Assembly (NCBI RefSeq): GCF_002952775.1
Contig: NZ_CP025066.1
Span: 930,001 to 994,000, forward strand
Length of the DNA: 64,000 bases
From: Halalkaliarchaeum desulfuricum
GTDB taxonomy: Archaea > Halobacteriota > Halobacteria > Halobacteriales > Haloferacaceae
Reading direction: 5' to 3'
In this document: positions 24,187 through 33,929 of the stretch, one piece after another
Numbering within the stretch: the first letter of the stretch is position 1
Layout: the number at the start of each line of letters is the position of its first letter
Program-made: the position numbers and the translations under genes
Notes under the pieces: model-generated
What the model saw: the letters and a program-made list of their open reading frames with translations, nothing else
Told to the model about the DNA's origin: nothing
Database searches by the model: none

Positions 24187-26379
24187 ATGGACACGTCCGA
24201 TGTGGCCGTCGGTTTCCTCGCTGTCGGCGAACTCGACACGGAGGAACGGGCGGCTCTCACGTGGTGTCGAACCGAATTCGACACGAAACGGATCCAGTTA
24301 GACGCCGTTTCCGACGGCGATGCGCTCGCGGGACGCGACGTGATCTGGTGGCACGCCAACGAACCGATCGCGACTCCCCGAGATGTCGCGGACTGTGCCT
24401 CGGTATTCCAGTCGTTTCTCGATGACGGCGGCGGCCTCCTGTTGTCCTCGCGTGCGGTTGCTCAGGTTTCCGCGCTCGGAATCGATCCCGTTCCGCCGGA
24501 CGCGACCGGCACCGAACCGATCGACGAACCGACGGGCGTTCTCTGGAAGTCGGTGTACTCGGACCATCCGATCCTCGGTGAACTGGCCGGGCTTCGCCAC
24601 CACACCCAGCCCGCCGGCAAACCCGCACCGTATGCCCGATACGAGGACGTTCTTCCCGAACGGGCGGACGTGCTGGCCGGGACATTCCGGGGCGACACGG
24701 ACGTGCCGGCGGAGCTTGCGACCCTGCAGTGGCGCGTCGGCGACGGAACTGTCGTCGGAATGGGGCAAGGGATGGCGTTTGCAGGCGCGGACGCGAAAGA
24801 CACGGAAGCCAACCGCGAGCGAATCGCGAAGAACGCGCTCCGGTTCCTCGCCGAAGACGCAGGGTTCGCTCTCACCAGCGGACGGCCAGTCGACGCCGAG
24901 GGGCTCGACCGTCATCGCCGGGAACTGGCCGACGATTTTCAGCGGCCCCGGTACCACCTCTCCCCGCCGGCAAACTGGCTCAACGACCCCAACGGCTGTC
25001 TCCGGTGGAACGACCGCTACCACGTGTTTTATCAGTACAACCCCGCTGGCCCACACCACGACACGATCCACTGGGGCCACGCGGTGAGCGAGGACCTCCT
25101 CCACTGGGAGGACAAACCTGTCGCGCTATCCCCGACGCCGTCGGGGCCCGACCGGGACGGCTGCTGGTCCGGGTGTGCTGTCGATGACGATGGAACCGCC
25201 CGGATCGTCTACACCGGCGGCCGCGACCGGTGGCAGCTCCCGTGTCTGGCCACCGCAGCCGACGACGAACTCTCCGAGTGGATTCCTGTCGACGACAACC
25301 CGGTGATCGAACAGCCACCAGCCGAACTGGATCTGCTCTCGACGGAACACTGGCACGCCGAGTTCCGCGATCACGCGATCTGGGAGACCGGCGGGCGCTG
25401 GTATCAGCTCGTCGGCGGCGGACTGGAAGACGTCGGCGGGACCGTGATATTGTATGAATCTCCGGACCTGCGGAACTGGGAGTACGTCGGCCCGGTGCTG
25501 GTGGGAGACTGGGAGACGCCTGGGACGGTGTGGGAATGCCCGGAACTGCTCGACTTCGGAGACAGTCAGCTCCTTCACGTCTCCAACTACGAGGAGGTGC
25601 TGTACTTCCTCGGGGAGTTCGACGCCGACGCCGGAACGTTCCACGAACGGCGTCGCGACACACTCGATCCCGGAGATTTCTACGCGCCACAATCGCTACA
25701 GGACGGCGATCGGACAGTCACGTTCGGCTGGATCCCCGAAGCCAGAGGAATCAGCCGCCAGTGGGACGCCGGCTGGGCGGGAACGCTCTCGATCCCGCGA
25801 GAACTATCTGTAGAGGGAGGTCGACTACACCAGCGCCCGATTCGGGAGTTCACGGAACTTCGAAAGCGCCGACTGTGCGAGGGGCGCGTCGGCCTCGACG
25901 ACGAAACGCGCCGATTGGACGCGGCGGGACGCTCGATCGAGATCCAGGCGACCCTCGAGATCGACGACGCCTCGGAGATCGGGTTCCTGGTGTGTGCGAC
26001 TCCAGACGGAGCCGAGCAGACGAAGATTCGATACGACGGCGAGTCGGTGACGATCGACCGGGAAGACGCGAGCCTCGATCCGGGGGCGAACGCGACGCCG
26101 CAGTCGGTCGGCGTCGAGGATCTCGAGTCGCCGCTGGACGTTCGGATTTTCGTCGACGGGTCAGTCGTCGAACTGTTCGCCGGCGGACGGCGGGCACTCA
26201 CGGGTCGGATCTATCCGACGCGCCACGACAGCACCGGCGTCGCCGCCTACGCGTCCGACGGAAGCGGCAGTGTCGATGCGACGGTGTGGGATATGGGCGG
26301 CGCGTGGCCGGCCGTCACGGAGCCCTCCGCCAGGTCGAAACCGAAGAAATCCGGGATAACGTCCCCCGACGGCGGGTGA
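24187..26379 (+). CDS. GH32 beta-fructosidase with N-terminal amidotransferase-like domain
   Basis: The 730-residue protein hydrolyses beta-fructosides such as sucrose, inulin or levan. Residues 1-230 resemble the ThuA/class I amidotransferase-like domain sometimes fused to GH32 (DVIWWHANE, DDGGGLLLSSRA). The GH32 five-bladed propeller follows, with nucleophile Asp267 in WLNDPNG, transition-state Asp395 in FRDHAIW (usual motif RDP, here RDH) and acid/base Glu450 in WECPEL. A C-terminal beta-sandwich contains IFVDGSVVELFAGG. No signal peptide is visible, so it may act inside the cell. It is convergent with the GH68 gene, giving a fructan synthesis and breakdown pair. Confidence 0.92.
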   Translation: MDTSDVAVGFLAVGELDTEERAALTWCRTEFDTKRIQLDAVSDGDALAGRDVIWWHANEPIATPRDVADCASVFQSFLDDGGGLLLSSRAVAQVSALGIDPVPPDATGTEPIDEPTGVLWKSVYSDHPILGELAGLRHHTQPAGKPAPYARYEDVLPERADVLAGTFRGDTDVPAELATLQWRVGDGTVVGMGQGMAFAGADAKDTEANRERIAKNALRFLAEDAGFALTSGRPVDAEGLDRHRRELADDFQRPRYHLSPPANWLNDPNGCLRWNDRYHVFYQYNPAGPHHDTIHWGHAVSEDLLHWEDKPVALSPTPSGPDRDGCWSGCAVDDDGTARIVYTGGRDRWQLPCLATAADDELSEWIPVDDNPVIEQPPAELDLLSTEHWHAEFRDHAIWETGGRWYQLVGGGLEDVGGTVILYESPDLRNWEYVGPVLVGDWETPGTVWECPELLDFGDSQLLHVSNYEEVLYFLGEFDADAGTFHERRRDTLDPGDFYAPQSLQDGDRTVTFGWIPEARGISRQWDAGWAGTLSIPRELSVEGGRLHQRPIREFTELRKRRLCEGRVGLDDETRRLDAAGRSIEIQATLEIDDASEIGFLVCATPDGAEQTKIRYDGESVTIDREDASLDPGANATPQSVGVEDLESPLDVRIFVDGSVVELFAGGRRALTGRIYPTRHDSTGVAAYASDGSGSVDATVWDMGGAWPAVTEPSARSKPKKSGITSPDGG

Positions 26380-26412
26380 CTCCCTCGGGAACGTACCGTT
26401 CGAGCGAAAACG

Positions 26413-27708
26413 CTAATAGGTGTTCGTGTACCCGGCGGTTCGTCCCTCGAACGATCGCAGCTCCGGGAGCGGTTCCGACGGGAGCGGCAGGTGGCCGTGA
26501 TCCAGTGTGCCGAGGATACGGGTTCTGTCGCCGTCGAGTCGGATCCGGAGCGTCGGCGCGAGCGTCCCCCCGAACCGACGCAGCTGTTCGGACTCGGGGA
26601 GTTGTGCGATCCCGTCGAGCGACTCGCCGACGTAGTCGTAGTAGTTGAAGAAGCTGGTGACGAGCAGCTCATCGCGGTGGAAATACCCGATCCAGGAGTA
26701 CGCCTGAAACGGCGCGTTCGCGGGGTTCGTGGCAACCAGCCCGTGGCCGTTGAGTGGCCTGTAGGGGCCATACAGGTCGTCGGCCACGAAGCCGTACAGC
26801 CCGTCGAACCCCTCGATTCCGGGGGCAAACGTGTGTCTGTGGCTGGAGACGAACAGGTAGTAGCTCCCGTTTTTGTGCGCCACGTGGGGCCGTTCGAGTT
26901 CCTGGTTCACGCAGACGGCGTCCACGAGCGGCTCACGAAGCTCCCAGTCCATAAGGTCGCCAGACTCCGTAATCGCCATCCCCACGCTCCCGTTGAACTC
27001 CTGCTGGACTGGATCCCCGTCACAGCGATCACTTCCCTCCGGTACGGGCGTGTTGGCTTCGAACAACAGTGTCGTCTCCCCGGTTTCGGGATCCTCGAAG
27101 AACCACGGATCCCTGAACGTGTAGATCATCCCCCGGGACTGGCCCTCCCGTTCGTAAAACCTCCCGTCCGGTTCGAGCAACACCTCGTGGCGCCAGTCCC
27201 CGTCGATCGTGATACCCTCTCCGTCGGGGGAGACGGACACGCGACCGCCTTCCGCACCCGCGATCCGCTGGGTGTAGGTGAGCTCTGACTCCCCGCGGGA
27301 ACCGGACGCCGTATAGAACACGTAGAGATCGCCGTCGTCGTACAGCGCCGAACCGGCCCACTGTCGGGAGCCGAACGCGCCGCCGTCGAACAACGGACCG
27401 CCGTGCCCCCAGCGTCGTCCATCGGGGGAGTAAAAGTAGTGCAGTTCCGCGAGGTCGTGTCGCTTCCCGGGCAACAGCGTGTCCTCGGTCGTCAACGAGA
27501 CGATGACGCGATAGCCGTCGATTTCGGCGATCGTCCCGTCCCGGGTTCGAACCGGCCAGGTGTCCCAGATGTGCCAGCCGTCGAACGGATCCGACGGCGC
27601 GGGATAGATGATCGGCGCGACCGTCCGGTCTGTACGTTCGAGGCCGGCCGCCTGTGACCGGGTCCACGCCGACGGACGTCCCCCGCCATGTGAGAACTGG
27701 TTGGTCAT
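26413..27708 (-). CDS. GH68 fructosyltransferase (levansucrase/inulosucrase)
   Basis: The 431-residue protein transfers fructose from sucrose to growing fructan or to water. The three GH68 carboxylates are visible: nucleophile Asp49 in WDTWP, transition-state stabiliser Asp200 in FRDP and acid/base Glu272 in ELERPHV. Haloarchaeal GH68 enzymes have been described as inulosucrases, so inulin-type product is plausible, but linkage type cannot be read here. The start at 27708 (MTNQFSHGGG) is preferred to a longer frame of 39 extra residues. No Sec or Tat signal is seen at either start, unusual for an enzyme expected to work on external sucrose. It ends 33 bases from the convergent GH32 gene. Confidence 0.93.
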   Translation of the reverse strand: MTNQFSHGGGRPSAWTRSQAAGLERTDRTVAPIIYPAPSDPFDGWHIWDTWPVRTRDGTIAEIDGYRVIVSLTTEDTLLPGKRHDLAELHYFYSPDGRRWGHGGPLFDGGAFGSRQWAGSALYDDGDLYVFYTASGSRGESELTYTQRIAGAEGGRVSVSPDGEGITIDGDWRHEVLLEPDGRFYEREGQSRGMIYTFRDPWFFEDPETGETTLLFEANTPVPEGSDRCDGDPVQQEFNGSVGMAITESGDLMDWELREPLVDAVCVNQELERPHVAHKNGSYYLFVSSHRHTFAPGIEGFDGLYGFVADDLYGPYRPLNGHGLVATNPANAPFQAYSWIGYFHRDELLVTSFFNYYDYVGESLDGIAQLPESEQLRRFGGTLAPTLRIRLDGDRTRILGTLDHGHLPLPSEPLPELRSFEGRTAGYTNTY

Positions 27709-27853
27709 GGGCTCAGTCTCGGATACTGGTGGTCCGGAGAGAAATGTCTTTGCAGTTTCCCTCGACAGCGAGTAAGTTTTCCAGTCTCGGCGGGAACTCG
27801 CAAAATAGTGGCTCAGGCGTAACATCTAAGCACACCCTGGTAGATTATCACAC

Positions 27854-28792
27854 ATGAGCACCGGCGGGGGACAACAGTGGCAGCTCGACAGAACTGCCCT
27901 GGAGACGGGATGTACGGGCTGGGAATGCGGTCTCGTCGAGGCGCTCGGCGAGCCCGCGGTCGCGCTCGTCGCGATCGCCGTGGGCCTGGCGGTCTTCGTC
28001 TCACTCACCCTCCTCCGGGAGGCGGCCGACGCGGTCGTCGAAGAACGGAAACACGTCGTCCGCGAACGGAACGCGTTCGAAGCGTTCGCCGAACGTGTCG
28101 AACGGCTCCAGCCCGAGATGAGTTCCGACGGCGGAAAGGGCGGAACGCTGTCCGGGGCAGCCGCAGTACGAGTGGTCTCCGACGGAGCGACCGGAAACGG
28201 CGAGGGGATCGACGCGGTCGAAGCCACCTACGAACGAACCGTGATGTCCATGCAGCATTACGAGGAGGAGTACGGCGAGACGCTCGCCGAGAACATGGCT
28301 GCGGAGCTTGGAAGCGACGTGGCCACGGCAGTCGCTGCCGGCGATCAGCTCACGCCCGGGCTGCAAAGTGCGCTGGTTTCCGAGGCCCGCCGTGCCGCAA
28401 AGCGCCGTGAGACACTGCTTGCCCAGCTCGAAGACGAGGCAGAACGGATCGACGAGGCGTACCGCGCGATCGAGCCGGTCGAACACCGCCTCGAATCCGT
28501 CGAAGCGGATCTGGACGCGTCCGGCGGCTTCCACGAGGGGGTAAGCGCCTGGAACCGGCTCCGCTCGATAGAAACGGATCTCGAGGGCGAACTGGAACGC
28601 CAACAGACACGGCTCGACCCGTCGGAGCATCCGGCCGAGGAGCCGCACGTGTTCTGCAGATACCTCTACGGAGACGATGCCGGGAACGGCGAGTACCCGG
28701 TGTTGGGAACGCTCGGTCGCCTCCTCCAGCGTGTCGAACGGAGCAAACGACTCGCCGTCCGGACGATCACGGAAAAATCCGCCTCGGGGTGA
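27854..28792 (+). CDS. Membrane-anchored coiled-coil haloarchaeal protein
   Basis: The 312-residue protein has a short N-terminus with two cysteines (GCTGWECG), one membrane segment (about residues 34-53, VALVAIAVGLAVFVSL) and a long helical cytoplasmic or external region. The charged helices (LREAADAVVEERKHVVRER and later EARRAAKRRETLLAQLEDEAERI) look like coiled coil. I recall this pattern as the haloarchaea-specific DUF7260 family, of unknown function. There is no catalytic motif. The gene is divergent from GH68 with 145 bases between starts, and its own promoter lies in that gap. No role in fructan metabolism is implied by the sequence. Confidence 0.72.
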   Translation: MSTGGGQQWQLDRTALETGCTGWECGLVEALGEPAVALVAIAVGLAVFVSLTLLREAADAVVEERKHVVRERNAFEAFAERVERLQPEMSSDGGKGGTLSGAAAVRVVSDGATGNGEGIDAVEATYERTVMSMQHYEEEYGETLAENMAAELGSDVATAVAAGDQLTPGLQSALVSEARRAAKRRETLLAQLEDEAERIDEAYRAIEPVEHRLESVEADLDASGGFHEGVSAWNRLRSIETDLEGELERQQTRLDPSEHPAEEPHVFCRYLYGDDAGNGEYPVLGTLGRLLQRVERSKRLAVRTITEKSASG

Positions 28793-28853
28793 TCCGGCCG
28801 GGAGGCGGTCCTGCGACAGTCCTACTACAGTTCTGCGACAGATCGGCGGTAGA

Positions 28854-29918
28854 CTACAGAATCACGCGCGAGACGTCTCCGTGTCCAGCGCGTCGAACGA
28901 CGGCTCGCCGGACGTCAGTCACGCCCTCGAGGTTGTCGCTTCCTCCGTCGAGAACGAGCAGCCGTGCGTCGCGTCCCTCCTCGATCAGTCCGCAGTTCAG
29001 TCCCGCGATCTCCGCGCCGTTGATCGTCGCCATTCGGAGAACCGTCGCAGCGGGAACGCCCGAGAGCTTCGACGCGAACGCCATCTCCCGGAACATCGAC
29101 GGAGAGTTTAACATTACGTTGTCCGTTCCCAGTGCCACCGTCGTACGCTCGGCGAGTTCGCGGATCGGCGGCACACCGACGTCCGTCACCAGGTTCGATC
29201 GCGGACAGATCACGACCGGAATCGATCTGTCCTCGAGCCGGTCGAGGTGGAGATCCCGGACGTGAGTCATGTGAACGAGAAACGACGGGTCGAGATCCAG
29301 CGCCGGGTTGACGTCGTCGGAATCGCGTTCGCCGGCGTGGATCCCGAACAACTTCCCCGCCTCCCGGGTCGCTTCGCGGACGCTGGAGAACTCCCCGTCG
29401 CGGGCGCCGGACGCACCAAACCCGTCGGTTTCCCGCATCGCCTCGATCGTTTCCCGGCCGAGAACGACCGGTTCCATCGGGGAGCCATCGAGCGCCTCCC
29501 GGATGAGTTCGACCCCCTCGACACCCCCTTCGCGGAACTCGATGAACGCGCCGGTCCCCGTCGACGTCATGTATCCGAGCGACCGCCGCATCGCCGCGAC
29601 CATCGTCTCCGGGTCGGCCGCTTCGAGCAATCTGTGTTTCAATCCGTCCGGCGGCGCGACCAGTTCGTCGAGGGAGAGTCCCTCACCGGCCTCCTTCGCG
29701 ATCGAGTCGCCGATGTGGGTGTGAGCGTTGACGAACGCCGGGAGCACGATCGCGTCGCTTTCGACGGACGCCTCCTCGATCGCGGCGATCTGGCCCTCCT
29801 CGAGAACGACCCGCCCCTCGATCGGTTCGAACTCCCGCCCGACGAGGAGCGTGCCCTCGACCGTCGTGGATCCCTCGAGATCCGAACGATCCTCGACGTC
29901 GGCGTGTGCTGTGGTCAT
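28854..29918 (-). CDS. Amidohydrolase-family protein (deaminase-like)
   Basis: The 354-residue protein is a metal-dependent amidohydrolase of the cytosine-deaminase / chlorohydrolase group. The first metal site is NAHTHIGDS near residue 65, a second His is in LFGIHAGE, a third in LVHMTHV, and the catalytic Asp in LGTDNVMLNSP. An N-terminal beta domain precedes the barrel and a C-terminal part returns to it. Archaeal relatives deaminate adenosine derivatives or other nucleosides, but the substrate is not predictable. The start MTTAHADVED follows an acidic N-terminus usual here. The gene runs in the same direction as the HD hydrolase gene, 67 bases downstream of it. Confidence 0.85.
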   Translation of the reverse strand: MTTAHADVEDRSDLEGSTTVEGTLLVGREFEPIEGRVVLEEGQIAAIEEASVESDAIVLPAFVNAHTHIGDSIAKEAGEGLSLDELVAPPDGLKHRLLEAADPETMVAAMRRSLGYMTSTGTGAFIEFREGGVEGVELIREALDGSPMEPVVLGRETIEAMRETDGFGASGARDGEFSSVREATREAGKLFGIHAGERDSDDVNPALDLDPSFLVHMTHVRDLHLDRLEDRSIPVVICPRSNLVTDVGVPPIRELAERTTVALGTDNVMLNSPSMFREMAFASKLSGVPAATVLRMATINGAEIAGLNCGLIEEGRDARLLVLDGGSDNLEGVTDVRRAVVRRAGHGDVSRVIL

Positions 29919-29985
29919 TGCCGCCGCCTTTGCTACCCGACCGCTTGAATCTCACGAAGCGAAACGGCGTCCCGATTCCCGAGGA

Positions 29986-31227
29986 TCACAGCTCGAATTC
30001 ATCGAGGGTGTGATACACATTCGTCCGAATGTCCGTGACGAGACCGCCGTCGGCGTCGATATCCATTTCGTCGGCGGCGATCCGACCCACGCGGTCGGTC
30101 AGTTTCCGGCGAGTGTACACGCCGAGCCGCCACTGTCCCTTTTGTGCGGTCCTGAGCGCCGACACCAGCGGCGACTGCTCGTCGAGTCTCCGCATCTCGC
30201 CGCTGACGAGAACCCGCGAGGAGGACTCCGTGATCGACGGCTCCGGCGGAACGTCGACGATCACGTCCGTCGGTTCGACGTCAGCGGCGTCCGCGATACC
30301 ACGTTCGATCCGCCGTATCTCGCGGTGATCGGCGTCGAGGATCCACCCGGGGACGTCCGTCCATTCGGCCCACACGGATCGCTTGAGGAGCCGACGCTCG
30401 TCGAACCGTCGACTGAACGCCTCCGTCTCCGGGGTCGAACGGAGCGCTACGATCAGGTCGTGGTCGTCCATCCGCCGGAGCCGTTCGGCGTCGACGTCCG
30501 CGGCTGCCCCGCTGTCGGCGTCGAGGAGCCGTTCGGACGCCCGGCGGAGCATCGCCTTGGAAATGCGCGCGACGTGGTGTTTGTACACGGTCGGGTTCAT
30601 GAGCGCCCGGGCGAGCAGCAGCGATTCGGCGGTCTGGACGTTCCCTTCATCGAGGACCAGCTCCCCGTCGACGAACGTAAGCTCCCTGATCAACCGCTCG
30701 TGGTCGATCGTCCCGTACGGGACGCCGGTGTGGTGGGCGTCCCTGACCAGATAGTCCATGCGATCGACGTCGAGCTCTCCGGAGACCAGCTGTCCGTACT
30801 GTCCCTCCCCGCGGATCAAGCGGGCGATCCGGTCCGGTTCCAGGTCGTTGTCCCGGAGGACCTCTCCGACCTGTCCCGAGGCGATCAGTTCCTCGACGTC
30901 GTCGTGGTACTTCCCCGTGCGCCGGTGGGTGAGCGCCTCGATGTTGTGGCTGAACGGGCCGTGACCCACGTCGTGAAGCAGGGCTGCCGCCTCGACGTGG
31001 ACGGCGTCCCGTTCGGGTAAGTCGAGTCGCTTCGCCGCCCGGGAGGCGAGGTGATAGACGCCAAGCGAGTGTTCGAAGCGCGTGTGGTTCGCGGAGGGAT
31101 AGACGTACTGGGCGGTCCCGAGCTGCCGGATCCGCCGGAGTCGCTGGACTGCCGGCGTGTCGAGCAGCGCCTCGGGAGGGCCAGTCACTTCGATGTGGTC
31201 GTGGACGCTGTCCTTGATCGTCGCCAT
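29986..31227 (-). CDS. HD-domain phosphohydrolase (dNTPase-like)
   Basis: The 413-residue protein has an HD domain of the SAMHD1/dGTPase-like type: NHTRFEHSLGVYHLA supplies His, LLHDVGHGPFSH the HD pair, and VDRMDYLVRDAHH the final Asp. The N-terminus IKDSVHDHIEVTGPPEALLDTP matches prokaryotic and archaeal HD proteins similar to dNTP triphosphohydrolases. The C-terminal 150 residues add a helical domain and a short beta end. The ATG at 31227 (MATIKDSVHD) is chosen over a GTG seven codons upstream. It probably hydrolyses nucleotide phosphates; no direct evidence defines the substrate. It is downstream of the RuBisCO gene on the same strand, separated by 81 bases. Confidence 0.87.
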   Translation of the reverse strand: MATIKDSVHDHIEVTGPPEALLDTPAVQRLRRIRQLGTAQYVYPSANHTRFEHSLGVYHLASRAAKRLDLPERDAVHVEAAALLHDVGHGPFSHNIEALTHRRTGKYHDDVEELIASGQVGEVLRDNDLEPDRIARLIRGEGQYGQLVSGELDVDRMDYLVRDAHHTGVPYGTIDHERLIRELTFVDGELVLDEGNVQTAESLLLARALMNPTVYKHHVARISKAMLRRASERLLDADSGAAADVDAERLRRMDDHDLIVALRSTPETEAFSRRFDERRLLKRSVWAEWTDVPGWILDADHREIRRIERGIADAADVEPTDVIVDVPPEPSITESSSRVLVSGEMRRLDEQSPLVSALRTAQKGQWRLGVYTRRKLTDRVGRIAADEMDIDADGGLVTDIRTNVYHTLDEFEL

Positions 31228-31308
31228 GACTGGACAGTAGACCCCCACTGCATTTAAACGGCGGCCGCGGGTGGCGACTGTGTGCGGATCCGTCCGATCG
31301 GACGGGCG

Positions 31309-32586
31309 CTATCTCGGCGTCTCGGTGCCCCACATCTCGATCGCGGTTTCGAGGTCGGGATGATCGCGTGCGCGCTCCTCGAGTGGAACCCCTTCGGCGG
31401 CAGCCTCGACGGCCGCACGGAACGCCTTCGCCCCCGCGTGCGTGCCGTCGGGATGGCCGTGGACGCCGCCGCCGGCCTGAATGCACAGGTTCGTGCCGAG
31501 CCGGTCGAGAAGTTCCGGCATCAGTCCGGGATGGAGACCGCCGGACGCCGTCGGCAACACGTCGTTTAGCCCGTGGAGGTCCCCCGCGAGCCACTCGTTG
31601 ATCCCGTAGGTGTCCTCGTTTTCCAGCTTCCCGAGGTCAGCGGTCCCGGTGTGGATCTGATCGACGCCGCACAGCCGGGCGATCTGTGCGAGCACACGCA
31701 TCGACACGCCGTGCTCGGGGAGGCGATCGAACGCAGCATGCATCGCGCGGTGGGCGTGGATCGCCATCCCGTGGCGTTCACACCGCTCGCGAACGGACTG
31801 GACGGCCGCCCACCCCGTAGTGATCACATCGACCATCACGTACTCCCCGCCCGCGGCGGCGACGTCGTCGACGCGGTCGAGCATCGTGTTCGCGTCGGCA
31901 GTGACGTTTATAAGGTACGACTTCGGCTCGCCGGTTTCCTCTTGGGCCCGGTCGCGGGCCGCAAACGACTCCGTGAGGCGCTCCTGGAACGGGTTGAACG
32001 ACTGGTCGGTGAGGTTCTCGTCGTCCTTGAGCAGGTCGAGCCCGCCAGTCCAGGCGTCGTAGCCCACCTGGACGTGCTGATCGGTCGTGAGGCCGACCTT
32101 CGGCTTCGGCACCGTCGCCAGAATGGGTCTGTCGCCGGCGTCGAAGAACTCCTCGCGGACCGAGGATCCGAACAGCGGACCGGCGAACGACGTCGCGAGC
32201 GGTTCCGGCCACGTGCAGTCGACGAGCCGGATCCGATCGACCGCCTTCATCCCCATGATGTTGCCCGCGATGCAGGACAGCACCTGAGCCATGTTGCCGG
32301 GTTCGAACAGCGCGTCAGGGTACGCGACCGCGATCTCGGCGGGGTCACCACCGGCAGCGTCAGTCTCCTCGACGTCGATGTCGAAGGCGGTCGCCGACAG
32401 ATCACGGACCTCCCCGTCGACCTGTAGCTCCGCCCAGGTACCGTTCGAGGACTCGCTTGCGACCCGGGAAGCGGCGTCTTCGACGGTCATATCCGACGCC
32501 GGTTGGATCCGGAACCGACAGACGAGTTCGTCATCGACCGGTTCGTACGACGTATCGAGGAAATCTTCGTATTTGATGCCGACCAT
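31309..32586 (-). CDS. rbcL: Type III ribulose-bisphosphate carboxylase (archaeal RuBisCO)
   Basis: The 425-residue protein is a form III RuBisCO, which carboxylates ribulose-1,5-bisphosphate formed from nucleoside phosphates in archaeal nucleotide salvage. The active-site parts are intact: Lys161 and Lys163 in VPKPKVGLT, the carbamylated Lys187 with Asp189 and Glu190 in [10 protein letters not shown], loop 6 Lys320 in TADLGKLE and the C-terminal ASGGLHPG. The start at 32586 ([11 protein letters not shown]) is the conserved beginning. Partner enzymes AMP phosphorylase and ribose-1,5-bisphosphate isomerase are not in this window. It is divergent from priS, with 103 bases between the starts. 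Confidence 0.95.
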   Translation of the reverse strand: MVGIKYEDFLDTSYEPVDDELVCRFRIQPASDMTVEDAASRVASESSNGTWAELQVDGEVRDLSATAFDIDVEETDAAGGDPAEIAVAYPDALFEPGNMAQVLSCIAGNIMGMKAVDRIRLVDCTWPEPLATSFAGPLFGSSVREEFFDAGDRPILATVPKPKVGLTTDQHVQVGYDAWTGGLDLLKDDENLTDQSFNPFQERLTESFAARDRAQEETGEPKSYLINVTADANTMLDRVDDVAAAGGEYVMVDVITTGWAAVQSVRERCERHGMAIHAHRAMHAAFDRLPEHGVSMRVLAQIARLCGVDQIHTGTADLGKLENEDTYGINEWLAGDLHGLNDVLPTASGGLHPGLMPELLDRLGTNLCIQAGGGVHGHPDGTHAGAKAFRAAVEAAAEGVPLEERARDHPDLETAIEMWGTETPR

Positions 32587-32689
32587 GACGGCGCTATTCG
32601 TCCCGGTGTCGTATAAATCGTACAGGAATCGGTTCGCCGGGCGAACGGAAGGTAACGACTTTACCCGCCCCTTTCGTACCCCGGAACCG

Positions 32690-33862
32690 ATGGAAAAGCG
32701 CACCCGGGAGTATCTGCGGGGTCGGTTCCGGGACTACTACCGCGGCGCCGACGTGTCCCCGCCGCCGGACGCGAACGAACGGGAGTGGGGCTACATCCCG
32801 TGGACCGCAGGCGGCGGGACGACGATGGTCCGCCATCAGTCGTGGCTGGATTTGACCCAGGGCGCCGCGTTTTCGGACGCGCTCGCGCGGACAGCACCCC
32901 GTCACGCCTACTTCTCGGCGGCGCGGTACGACGACCCCGGTGCTTCGACGATGGGCAAGAAGGGATGGCGGGACGCCGATCTCGTGTTCGACCTCGACGC
33001 CGATCACCTCCCCGGAGTCGATCCCGAGGAGACCTCGTATGCGGAGATGCTCGAGGCGTGCAAGGGCGCGCTCGAACGGCTGCTTTCGTTTCTCGAAGGC
33101 GAGTTCGCCTTCGACGAGGTGACGATCGTTTTTTCGGGCGGGCGCGGCTATCACGTCCACGTCCGGGACGAGAACGTTCGGGGGCTCGAAAGCGACGCAC
33201 GCCGGGAGATCGTCGACTACGTTCGCGGAATCGACCTCGAGGCCGACGATCTGATCCGCCGGATATCCGTCGAGGGGGCAAACCAGCGCGTGCTCGCGAC
33301 CGGCGGCGGCTGGGGACGCCGAATCCACCGGGCGCTCGTCGAGTTCGCAGACGAACTGCGAGCAGCCGACGAAACGACGGCGATGGAACGGCTCCAGGAA
33401 CTGGACAGGATCGGCGAAGGGCGCGCGAAAACAGTCCTCGGCGCGTTCCAGCACAATCCCGAGGCGGTGCGTGACGGGAATCTGGAGGCGGGCGGTCCCG
33501 GAATGCGCCGGCTGGTCGAGGCGCTCGTCGCCCGCGAGCGGGCGGCACAGGGGGCTCCGATAGACGAACCGGTGACGACCGACACCCGTCGGTTGATTCG
33601 GCTGCCCGGAAGCCTCCACGGCGGCACGGGACTCCGGGTGACTCCGATCCCACGGGAGAAACTCGCGTCGTTCGATCCGCTCGCCGACGCCGTCGCCGAG
33701 CGGTTCAAAGGCAGGGAGATATCGATCCTCCTCGAGGAGGAGTCGGTCCTCGAGATCGACGGCGAAACGTATAACATCCCCGCAGGCGAGAGTTACGTTC
33801 CGGAAGCGGTCGGCGTCTTCCTGATGGCCGGGGGCGACGCCGAAAAGGGGACGGAACAGTAG
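32690..33862 (+). CDS. priS: DNA primase small (catalytic) subunit PriS
   Basis: The 390-residue protein is the catalytic subunit of archaeal/eukaryotic primase, which makes RNA or DNA primers with PriL. The catalytic acids are Asp101 and Asp103 (LVFDLDADH) and the nucleotide-binding motif [10 protein letters not shown] follows near residue 150. The rest contains the conserved [20 protein letters not shown] and [20 protein letters not shown]. The length fits the family. The ATG at 32690 ([13 protein letters not shown]) has a short spacer from the divergent RuBisCO gene. The GINS gene follows 67 bases later, the usual haloarchaeal pairing of primase and GINS for replication. PriL is not in this window. 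Confidence 0.96.
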   Translation: MEKRTREYLRGRFRDYYRGADVSPPPDANEREWGYIPWTAGGGTTMVRHQSWLDLTQGAAFSDALARTAPRHAYFSAARYDDPGASTMGKKGWRDADLVFDLDADHLPGVDPEETSYAEMLEACKGALERLLSFLEGEFAFDEVTIVFSGGRGYHVHVRDENVRGLESDARREIVDYVRGIDLEADDLIRRISVEGANQRVLATGGGWGRRIHRALVEFADELRAADETTAMERLQELDRIGEGRAKTVLGAFQHNPEAVRDGNLEAGGPGMRRLVEALVARERAAQGAPIDEPVTTDTRRLIRLPGSLHGGTGLRVTPIPREKLASFDPLADAVAERFKGREISILLEEESVLEIDGETYNIPAGESYVPEAVGVFLMAGGDAEKGTEQ

Positions 33863-33929
33863 CCCGCAGGGGGAGAACCACGCGACAGGCCGGCCGCGTA
33901 CGTGACGCGGGAGAACACGAAAACGACAC

